Origin: Candidatus Schekmanbacteria bacterium GWA2_38_11
Lineage (GTDB): Bacteria; Schekmanbacteria; GWA2-38-11
Length of the DNA stretch: 14,917 bases
NCBI GenBank assembly: GCA_001790645.1
Contig: MGDB01000126.1
Span: 593 to 15,509, forward strand
Direction of reading: 5' to 3'
Part shown: positions 5,025 through 11,368 of the stretch, piece by piece
Position numbering within the stretch: position 1 is the stretch's first letter
Layout of the letters: the number at the start of each line of letters is the position of its first letter
The notes under the pieces: generated by a model
What the model was told of the DNA's origin: nothing
Databases searched by the model: none
The model's input: only the letters and a program-made list of their open reading frames with translations
Made by a program: the position numbers and the translations under genes

Positions 5025-7577
5025 ATGGAAGCTGGACGCAAGAGTATAGAGATAGGGGTAGTGGGATTGGGGCAGTGCGGGGGAAATCTGGGTTATGAAT
5101 TCTATCAGAGAGGTTATAAGGTAGTTTGCCTTAATACTTCCCAAAACGATCTTCGGGCATTACCTATCCCGGAGGAAGAAAAGCTCTATATTGGCCTTTT
5201 TGGAAGAGATGGGACTGGTCAGGATGTGGTATTAGGAAGAAGGTACCTGGAGGATAATTCGTCTAAGATTACTGAACTTATCGGAGATCGTCTCTCTAAC
5301 TCGGATCATTTGCTTCTTACTGCCGGCCTTGGGGGAGGAACAGGAAGCAATATTACCACACTCATCACCATATTAAAGGAGTTAAGAAAACCCATCTCTC
5401 TGTTTCTTACCCTTCCCCGTGATATAGAGGGTAGTATTGCCAAGGTGAATGCGGTAAAGGCGATAGACGAGGTCAGAGAATCTGGCTCCATATCCTATAT
5501 CCTTTTGGACAACCAGAAGATATTTGAGTTCCTTCCCAAGGTAAACCTCGCCTCCTTCTACGAGGAAACCAATCGTACCGTGGTCGATATCTTTGATGAG
5601 ATAAACTCCATTAGCCAAAATCATCTATTTTTCCCCTTAAGGAGCTTTGATTCAGAGGATTTGAGAAAGGTCTTTAGCTTCCCCGGGGTCTTGACCTATG
5701 GACTGAGCAGGATAAACAGTAACGACCTAAAGAGTGACGACAGTTTATCCTCAGTCCTTCGCCAGCAGTGGGACTCAGGGGGGCTACTTGCCTCTGGATT
5801 CGATTATACAAGTGCCACCATCTGTGCGCTCATCTTACTTGTCCCCAAAAAGGTGCTTGAGGAAAACCCGGCATCAATCTATGAAAACCTCATCGGCGCG
5901 GCAACAGAGCTTACAAGAGGAAATGCTATCTATACCGGGCTGTTTCAAATCCCTGATGAAGAGCCTATCAGGCTTTATACCCTTCTGGGAGGGCTTCCCC
6001 TTCCCAACCGGATAGATACCCTTTTATCCCTGGCTAAAGAAGAGGGGGTAAGGTTAGGGGAAAAGCTGACACGTAAGGCTCCTGGGTTGAACCTGGGGGA
6101 GATTAAAGAGTTAAACTTCTTCACCCGTGGGGAATCAAGTAGTATAGATGAGGGTACACTGAGGGACAGAAGTACAGCGGATAGGGAAGAAGAGATAAAA
6201 AAAAAAGCCTTTCTTGAGCAGGCAGAACTCAGTGGAATCGAAATAGAAGATTTGAAAAAGATGGAGGTGGTTGAATCATCCAAAGGTGACACCATCCTTC
6301 AGACAACTGATGAAGTCAGGGTAGATGAAATTCCCCTGGGTGCTGTGGCTGAAGGAGAAACACAAGAGATCCTTCCAGCAGTAGAAGAGAAAGTTACCAT
6401 CACTGATGAAGTCAGGGAAGATGAAATTCCCCTGGGTGCTGTGGCTGAAGGAGAAACACAAGAGATCCCGCCAGCAGTAGAAGAGAAAGTTACCATTGAA
6501 GATTCAGTCACACCATTTAAGATTTTTGGTTCGACGCAGAGGAGATTACTTGGCTTCCCTATGAGAACCAGAATCGGCTTAGATATAGGTAGTCATTCCA
6601 TCAAGGCAGTTCAAATTAAGGGATCAAAAATTCTGACCCTTTTGCTCAGCGAGGCAAGCAAGACAAACAATTTAGAGGAGTTTTTTAAAAGGGCAAGAAG
6701 GGATAAAGCCAAGATATTTACTGCTGTGGGAGGTGACTCGATAGTGGTAAAACAGATTGAAATCCCACTATCCACTAAGAAAACACTGGATCATAACCTG
6801 AAGCAGGAAGCCCAGAAACACATCCCTTACCCCTTAGAGGATGTGGCGATGGATTGGCAGTCCATGGGTACTATATCTGGCTCCAAGAGTTCAGATGTAT
6901 TAATTGTGGCGGTAAAAAAGGAGTTAAGAGAGCAACACCTTGCTCTGCTGCGTTCTTTAGATATTGAACCTCAGGCAGTGGAGCTAGAGCCTCTTGCTCT
7001 GATGAACTCCTTTTTCAACTCTTTCGCATTACAAGAAGGAGAGACAGTGGTGATGTTGGATATAGGAGCGGAAAAGACTACCCTCAATATATTTAGAGAA
7101 GGAGGGCTCTATTTCACACACTATCTCCCCATGGGAGGCAATAGATTAACCCAGGTAATTGAGGAAGAAATGGGACTTGACTATAGCGAGGCTGAGGAAC
7201 TTAAGAAAAAAGGCGATATCTCTATCTTTAGGCTATTGGAGCCGAACCTTTCCCTCTTCATTCAAGACCTCAAAAACTCCCTGGTTTATTATGAGAATAG
7301 GAGCGAGAATAAGGGGCTCGACAGGAGGATAGTATTAAACGCAGCATCCATCGGGCCTTTACGCGGGAATAAGGGATTTGACAGGATAGTATTAAGCGGG
7401 GGTAGTAGCAACCTGAACAATCTTCCCGAGTATCTAACTGAGCAGTTGGGGATCATGACAGAGGTTTTCAATCCTCTGATGGACTTAGACAGAAATGGAG
7501 ACATCACCCAAGAGACCATAGAAGATCTTGGACCTCAGTTTGCCTTAGCTTTTGGTCTTGCTACAAAAGGTAGGTAG
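5025..7577 (+). CDS. tubulin/FtsZ-like GTPase fused to actin-fold PilM
   Basis: An uninterrupted 850-residue frame holds two cytoskeletal folds. N-terminal half, tubulin/FtsZ superfamily: nucleotide-binding GVVGLGQCGGNLG (11-23), LNTSQNDL (36-43), signature GLGGGTGS (101-108), LLDNQKIF (160-167) at the FtsZ 'PND' site, helix H7 about 180-195, and a T7-like loop SFDSEDLRKVF (207-217) that keeps both acidic residues of FtsZ NLDFAD (D209, D212), so GTP hydrolysis on polymerisation looks possible. The FtsZ-like second domain runs to about 365. Linker 370-510: charged helical part, then two 32-residue repeats (428-491). C-terminal half, about 515-850, is a full-length PilM: phosphate-1 GLDIGSHSIKAVQ (518-530), PLSTKKTL...QEAQKHIPYPLEDV, phosphate-2 MLDIGAEKTT (683-692), Y..AEELKKKGD and adenosine motif RIVLSGGSSNL. 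M513 could start a separate PilM, but its ribosome-binding site is poor. PilN/O/P/Q are absent, and the gene looks richer in G+C than its neighbours. Role inferred: scaffold or positioning at the inner membrane. Confidence 0.9.
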   Translation: MEAGRKSIEIGVVGLGQCGGNLGYEFYQRGYKVVCLNTSQNDLRALPIPEEEKLYIGLFGRDGTGQDVVLGRRYLEDNSSKITELIGDRLSNSDHLLLTAGLGGGTGSNITTLITILKELRKPISLFLTLPRDIEGSIAKVNAVKAIDEVRESGSISYILLDNQKIFEFLPKVNLASFYEETNRTVVDIFDEINSISQNHLFFPLRSFDSEDLRKVFSFPGVLTYGLSRINSNDLKSDDSLSSVLRQQWDSGGLLASGFDYTSATICALILLVPKKVLEENPASIYENLIGAATELTRGNAIYTGLFQIPDEEPIRLYTLLGGLPLPNRIDTLLSLAKEEGVRLGEKLTRKAPGLNLGEIKELNFFTRGESSSIDEGTLRDRSTADREEEIKKKAFLEQAELSGIEIEDLKKMEVVESSKGDTILQTTDEVRVDEIPLGAVAEGETQEILPAVEEKVTITDEVREDEIPLGAVAEGETQEIPPAVEEKVTIEDSVTPFKIFGSTQRRLLGFPMRTRIGLDIGSHSIKAVQIKGSKILTLLLSEASKTNNLEEFFKRARRDKAKIFTAVGGDSIVVKQIEIPLSTKKTLDHNLKQEAQKHIPYPLEDVAMDWQSMGTISGSKSSDVLIVAVKKELREQHLALLRSLDIEPQAVELEPLALMNSFFNSFALQEGETVVMLDIGAEKTTLNIFREGGLYFTHYLPMGGNRLTQVIEEEMGLDYSEAEELKKKGDISIFRLLEPNLSLFIQDLKNSLVYYENRSENKGLDRRIVLNAASIGPLRGNKGFDRIVLSGGSSNLNNLPEYLTEQLGIMTEVFNPLMDLDRNGDITQETIEDLGPQFALAFGLATKGR
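6306..6497 (+). repeat. two tandem 96-bp repeats in the linker of the tubulin-PilM fusion
   Basis: Units 6306-6401 and 6402-6497 are nearly identical. Each encodes 32 residues beginning TDEVR(V/E)DEIPLGAVAEG and ending PAVEEKVTI, acidic and Pro/Gly containing, probably disordered. DNA-level identity points to a recent duplication or ongoing homogenisation, so repeat number may vary between strains. Confidence 0.92.
7307..7397 (+). repeat. imperfect in-frame tandem duplication within the PilM adenosine-motif region
   Basis: GAATAAGGGGCTCGACAGGA (from 7307) recurs as GAATAAGGGATTTGACAGGA (from 7367); the match continues through GATAGTATTAA with a 3-nt gap. It encodes NKGLDRRIVLNAAS (762-775) followed by NKGFDRIVLSGGSS (782-795). 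Only the second copy keeps the Gly pair expected of the adenosine-binding turn, so about 20 residues are inserted relative to ordinary PilM. Confidence 0.75.
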
Positions 7578-7626
7578 CAACCGTTCAAGCTGCCAAGGCA
7601 TCAGGGCACTAAGAAACTACAGATGA

Positions 7627-7785
7627 GATATAAGCCTCTCTCAAAAAATCTCAAATGTCAAAGCTCAAGATTCAAATTTATTTGACATTTCAAATGTCAT
7701 AAAAATTATTTTTTACAACAAAGATCCAAATGATACAACAATCTTAGAGGCTTTATACATATTGCAATTTAAAGCTATCCTATGA
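7627..7785 (+). pseudogene. eroded fragment of a second wzz-like gene
   Basis: The frame ending at TGA 7783-7785 contains SNVIKIIFYNKDPND (7690-7734) and then TTILEAL. The intact Wzz of this locus has SNVIEITYYHKNPND (137-151) and ASTILRVL, so the alignment is continuous with one residue missing. The DNA also matches locally (AATCCAAATGAT versus GATCCAAATGAT). There is no start codon or other Wzz domain around it. The match is convincing from 7690 to about 7760; the part before 7690 is low-complexity repeat and may not belong to the gene. Confidence 0.65.
7651..7699. repeat. palindrome TGACATTTCAAATGTCA with a third half-site upstream
   Basis: 7683-7699 is a perfect 8+1+8 inverted repeat. 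A further TCAAATGTCAAA at 7651-7662 is the reverse complement of TTTGACATTT at 7681-7690, so alternative hairpins can form. It may be an operator, or a copy of the short 'caaatgtcaaa' type of dispersed repeat seen in some environmental genomes. There is no T-run typical of a terminator. Confidence 0.55.
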
Positions 7786-7878
7786 TATTAAACCATTATT
7801 AGGTAAAAGGTAATTTAATGTTTTTGTGGCTGCAATCTACATCAGCTGTTATTTAAATCAGATGAACCAATAAATAAA

Positions 7879-8925
7879 ATGGCTAAGAAAAAGCGAAGAA
7901 CCAAGTTTAGAGGTGGTTATTCAAAAGTCTTCGTTGTATTTAATACTTTTTTTAATTCTATTTTATCCATTATATTGATTATCTGTTCAATCCCGCTATT
8001 CATAATAATTTCCATTATGATAAAATTAAAGGATGGTGGGCCTATATTTTATCAAGGTGTTCGTCTTGGACGCAATAAAAAACCCTTCACAATGTATAAA
8101 TTTCGCACTTTGATCCCAGACGCTCAAAAAATAATTGGAGCTGAGCTATTGTCATCGAAACATAATGTGGTGGCACCTTGGGGAAAGTTTTTAAGGGATA
8201 GTCGTCTGGACGAACTTCCACAGTTATTTAATATTCTAAAGAGTGATATGGATTTTGTAGGACCCCGGCCTGAACGTCCCGAAATTTATGAAAAGATTTG
8301 TAAACATATTAAAGGATATGATAAACGATTTGATACCAAACCAGGGCTTATTGGGTTCTCCCAGTTATTCACACCCCATAGTTCACCAAAAAGAATTCGA
8401 ACTTTGATCGATAACAGGCTTTTAGTAAAAAAACAAGACCTTCTATGGGATACATCTATAATCATCTATACTATATTAGTTGTTGTCGTAACAACATGTT
8501 ATAAGATATTTAAAATTTGTAATAAGGTATTAAAAAACAAGATACTCGGCATGTATTCAGAAAAGCGTGTTTTGGAGAGGGTTCAGCCTATAGGGGCAAA
8601 AATTTATATCGGATCAGAAAATGATGAGAAAGGAAGTTTTGCATATGAATCTCGATTAGTAGATATTAATGAGGATGCGTTCCTTATGTATACTAATCAT
8701 AAAATTGATCAAAAGGACTCTTTTTTTAAATTGAAAATAACCTGGAATATAAGAGGCAAGAAAGGAGTAAGTGAAAAATCAGCTATATGTACCGGTAAAG
8801 TATATAAAGAGTCTGAAATAAAAAATAAACAATTTAAATATTCATATGTTATTAAGTATACACCAATTTCCCCGTTAAATTCTTATATGGTACACCAATA
8901 TTTTTTATCTGAAAGCATGGTATAA
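7879..8925 (+). CDS. initiating sugar transferase (polyprenyl-phosphate phosphoglycosyltransferase) with PilZ-like C-terminal domain
   Basis: This is a monotopic phosphoglycosyltransferase (Pfam Bac_transf type) that transfers the first sugar phosphate to undecaprenyl phosphate on the inner-membrane face. The hydrophobic re-entrant helix lies at about 26-50. GPIFYQGVRLGRNKKPF (54-70), MYKFRT (72-77), RDSRLDELPQLFNIL (106-120, with the D111-E112 catalytic pair), DFVGPRPERPE (125-135) and KPGLIGFSQL (154-163) are the family blocks. A second hydrophobic segment is at 191-213. Ordinary PglC-type enzymes end near residue 200. Here about 120 residues follow that resemble PilZ: RVLER (230-234, RxxxR), then VDINEDAF (261-268) where PilZ has DxSxxG, and alternating beta strands. 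Since Ser becomes Asn and Gly becomes Ala, c-di-GMP binding is uncertain. No good ribosome-binding site precedes ATG 7879. It heads the sugar-assembly operon, 10 nt before the next gene. The PGT call is firm; the PilZ call is moderate. Confidence 0.9.
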   Translation: MAKKKRRTKFRGGYSKVFVVFNTFFNSILSIILIICSIPLFIIISIMIKLKDGGPIFYQGVRLGRNKKPFTMYKFRTLIPDAQKIIGAELLSSKHNVVAPWGKFLRDSRLDELPQLFNILKSDMDFVGPRPERPEIYEKICKHIKGYDKRFDTKPGLIGFSQLFTPHSSPKRIRTLIDNRLLVKKQDLLWDTSIIIYTILVVVVTTCYKIFKICNKVLKNKILGMYSEKRVLERVQPIGAKIYIGSENDEKGSFAYESRLVDINEDAFLMYTNHKIDQKDSFFKLKITWNIRGKKGVSEKSAICTGKVYKESEIKNKQFKYSYVIKYTPISPLNSYMVHQYFLSESMV

Positions 8926-8935
8926 TATTAAAATT

Positions 8936-9907
8936 ATGGCTGACACATATTTTACTATTATTATTCCTGCTTATAACGAAGCTGAACATATCAGAAGATG
9001 CATTGAATCACTTAAAACCAATGACAATAAAAAGATTAAGTACGAGATTATCGTTGTGGACAATGGCTCAACTGACGGAACAGTTGAGATAGTAAGAGAA
9101 TTAGGTATCAGGATTATAGAAAACACTGAGGGTCAAAGGAAAAGTATTGGAACACTCAGAAATATTGGGGCAAGGGTATCCCGGAGTGATATATTAGCTT
9201 TTTTAGATGCAGATATAATTGTCCCTGATAACTTGCTACAAATTGCACAAAAGTATTTCTGTGATGGCTTTAAAGGTGCACTGGGATTTATTGTAAATGT
9301 ACCTTCCTCAGCTGGATGGGTAGGGCGAATCTGGGGAAATCCTCTGCGCCTTAACAGAGATAAGGTAATTAATGTCGATTTTTTAACTGGAAGAAATATT
9401 TTTATTAACCGGGACGTTTTTGAAAGGATACAAGGGTTTAATGAAATTCTGATAACCGGTGAGGATAAGGATTTGACATTTCGGGTGTTAAGGGCTGGTT
9501 TCAGAGCTATTTCTGTACCTGACGTAGCAGTAGTTCACCTTGGATATGATAAGAGTCTTTGGGTATTTTTAAAAAAAGAATTCTGGCGGCAGGGAAGTTC
9601 TCTGCAGCTTGCCAAACAATGGGGTTTTTCTTTTAGAACCTTGCGAAATCCTATTCTGAGTTGCTGGCATATCCTGCTTCTATTCATGATTATTCTGTCC
9701 ATTCTTTATTTAAATATACCTTTTACACTTTCACTGATATTTATTTGGATTTTCCCCTCAGCTTTTTTAACTTTTTCAACTGCTGGCCTTAAAAGACCCT
9801 TTATTTTCTTACTGCCTCTCTTTCTTCTAACATTTCTTCGCTGGAATATATCTGGTTTGGCTCTTTTCGTCCAGTTACTCAGAGGCATCCCTTTCAGGAA
9901 TGGATAA
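8936..9907 (+). CDS. GT2 family glycosyltransferase with C-terminal membrane segments
   Basis: This is an inverting GT-A fold glycosyltransferase that should extend the lipid-linked sugar. FTIIIPAYNEAEHIRRCIESL (6-26) is the standard GT2 opening. VDNGSTDGT (41-49) contacts the nucleotide, and LDADIIVP (90-97) carries the DxD motif D91-A-D93. GRNIFINRD (152-160) and GEDKDL (175-180) form the acceptor/base region, and FWRQGSSL (216-223) takes the place of the Q/RxxRW helix. Three or four hydrophobic segments follow (243-260, 261-280, 288-301). The sugar specificity cannot be read. The gap to the next gene is 3 nt, so it is clearly one operon. It has no recognisable Shine-Dalgarno sequence and may depend on translational coupling. 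Confidence 0.9.
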   Translation: MADTYFTIIIPAYNEAEHIRRCIESLKTNDNKKIKYEIIVVDNGSTDGTVEIVRELGIRIIENTEGQRKSIGTLRNIGARVSRSDILAFLDADIIVPDNLLQIAQKYFCDGFKGALGFIVNVPSSAGWVGRIWGNPLRLNRDKVINVDFLTGRNIFINRDVFERIQGFNEILITGEDKDLTFRVLRAGFRAISVPDVAVVHLGYDKSLWVFLKKEFWRQGSSLQLAKQWGFSFRTLRNPILSCWHILLLFMIILSILYLNIPFTLSLIFIWIFPSAFLTFSTAGLKRPFIFLLPLFLLTFLRWNISGLALFVQLLRGIPFRNG

Positions 9908-9910
9908 AAA

Positions 9911-11368
9911 ATGAGTAAAAATAATTTAAAAAAATTTTTTAATTTTACCACAATCAGGCCCATAGAAATATTATTTTTCTTATTTGTTATAGTGGTGTCA
10001 GTTGGTTTGCTTGCTACCCCTTATTATTTGTTTGCAATAATTCCAGGTTTAGCTATTTTATTTTTGCTTTTCCTTGGCCACAACCCTCAATTCGGATACT
10101 ACCTGATAGTTTTTCTGATCCCCTTTGATGCTTATAGAGGTCTTTCAGGTCCCTATCAATTCTTAACTATTTCAAAATTTGTCGGTTTCTGGATCGCTAT
10201 AGTTATATTATTTTATTTTCTCTTAAATAAAATGGATTCTGTTAACATAAAATCAAACATGTGGTCATTGTTTTTAATCTTCTTTGTAATCCGTTTTCTC
10301 TCAGCCCTGATGTCTGAATACTTTTTCACCTCTTTAGATAATCTCAGACAGTTATTTATTGCTTATATCTTCTTTTTTATAACGTTAATATTTATATCCC
10401 GAAATGGTTTTTGTAAAACATTACCTACAATTCTCATCTCAAGCATTTCAGTTACTTCTTTCCTGTCTATAATAGGCTATATGTTTAATATATCACTCTT
10501 TACGATGGGTACGTGGGATGTAAGCACAGAAACATTAAAACGAGCAACTGGAACTACTAGTGACCCTAACCTTTTTTCTGCTATGATCATCTTCAATTTA
10601 CCTCTTTTGGCTCATTGGTTTTTTTCATCTCGTAGATTTTTTGGAAAATTCATAGCTATTGGACTTTTTGTTATAAATCTAATCGCGATAATGCTAACGT
10701 ATTCCAGAGGCGGAGCAATTGTTTTAGCAGTTGTTCTACTCCTCATTCTCATTGAACACATAAGAAAGTTCAAGGTAAAGCACCTGGGATTTGTAACCGC
10801 ATTATTATTAATTGCCATTATTATGATAATATTTTTTGTCCCCTCTTCATACTGGGAACGGCAGAAAAGCATCACTGAAACTAAAACAGATACAGCAATG
10901 GGGAGGCGTATTTCATACCTATATTTTGGATGGGAAGCATTTAAAGAGCATCCTATAATAGGGTCAGGACCCGGCACTTTTAGTAAGATATATGCAACTT
11001 CGATATATGCGCGTCACTTTGCAATAGGCGAGGAAGATTACTATCGCGACGCACATAATTCCTATCTTGAAGTCGTTGTTGAAACAGGTGCTATTAGCTT
11101 TGTGATTTTTCTTATAATCATATGGTTTAGTTTAAAAAATTTCAATAACGCTAAAATACTTTTCCTGTCACATGGGGAAAAAGAAATGGCAGCACTTGTG
11201 GGGGCATACAGAACATCCTTTCTTTCAATGCTAATCTATTTTTTCATGCTAAGCACTACCTATAACAAGTATTTTTGGTTCTCTCTTGCCTTATCTCAAA
11301 TAGCCTTAAGACTTGCACAAAAAATTCCAGGAGGAGAGTATAATGAAAATGCTACTTATAGTAAATAG
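9911..11368 (+). CDS. O-antigen ligase/polymerase-type (Wzy_C family) integral membrane protein
   Basis: This 485-residue polytopic inner-membrane protein has about 11-12 hydrophobic segments. Family landmarks are RATGTTSDPNLFS (211-223), LTYSRGG (262-268), a periplasmic loop from about 310 to 392 with GSGPGTF (351-357), and HNSYLEVVVETG (382-393), whose His is essential in WaaL. It would polymerise repeat units or ligate the finished polymer in the periplasm. Sequence alone does not separate Wzy-type polymerase from WaaL-type ligase. In an EPS locus with Wzz and Wza, polymerase is more likely. Its last 26 nt overlap the following GT2 start. Confidence 0.9.
   Translation: MSKNNLKKFFNFTTIRPIEILFFLFVIVVSVGLLATPYYLFAIIPGLAILFLLFLGHNPQFGYYLIVFLIPFDAYRGLSGPYQFLTISKFVGFWIAIVILFYFLLNKMDSVNIKSNMWSLFLIFFVIRFLSALMSEYFFTSLDNLRQLFIAYIFFFITLIFISRNGFCKTLPTILISSISVTSFLSIIGYMFNISLFTMGTWDVSTETLKRATGTTSDPNLFSAMIIFNLPLLAHWFFSSRRFFGKFIAIGLFVINLIAIMLTYSRGGAIVLAVVLLLILIEHIRKFKVKHLGFVTALLLIAIIMIIFFVPSSYWERQKSITETKTDTAMGRRISYLYFGWEAFKEHPIIGSGPGTFSKIYATSIYARHFAIGEEDYYRDAHNSYLEVVVETGAISFVIFLIIIWFSLKNFNNAKILFLSHGEKEMAALVGAYRTSFLSMLIYFFMLSTTYNKYFWFSLALSQIALRLAQKIPGGEYNENATYSK
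11329..11336 (+). promoter_or_regulatory. ribosome-binding site fixing the start of the second GT2 gene
   Basis: AGGAGGAG ends 6 nt before ATG 11343, inside the end of the O-antigen ligase-type gene. It argues for ATG 11343 over the upstream in-frame TTG 11313. Confidence 0.85.

Larger units (their letters stand above)
7578..7878. other. 301-bp stretch without an intact gene: wzz-like debris and palindromic repeats
   Basis: It contains the wzz-like remnant and inverted repeats listed separately. The last 90 bp before the sugar-transferase ATG have no clear promoter, terminator or Shine-Dalgarno sequence. No terminator is visible directly after the tubulin-PilM stop. Confidence 0.6.

Noticed and set aside
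5306..5624. Minus-strand open frames inside the tubulin domain
   Set aside because: They are shadows of the strongly supported + strand coding region and have no ribosome-binding site or family motif.
5025..6130. The N-terminal half being the cell-division FtsZ
   Set aside because: It lacks the FtsZ C-terminal peptide, has a diverged T7 loop (Ser for Asn), and is fused to PilM in an EPS locus; a divergent tubulin-like paralogue is more likely.
6306..6497. The two 96-bp repeats as a CRISPR-like or mobile array
   Set aside because: Only two contiguous units, in frame, no spacers, no inverted ends; this is a protein linker repeat.
6276..6511. Overlapping minus-strand frames containing repeats SFSHSTQGNF / PSATAPRGISS
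   Set aside because: They are antisense readings of the 96-bp linker repeats, so their repetition is inherited, not evidence of coding.
11313..11342. TTG 11313 as start of the second GT2 gene
   Set aside because: A strong AGGAGGAG at 6 nt before ATG 11343 gives a much better start and a more typical N-terminus.
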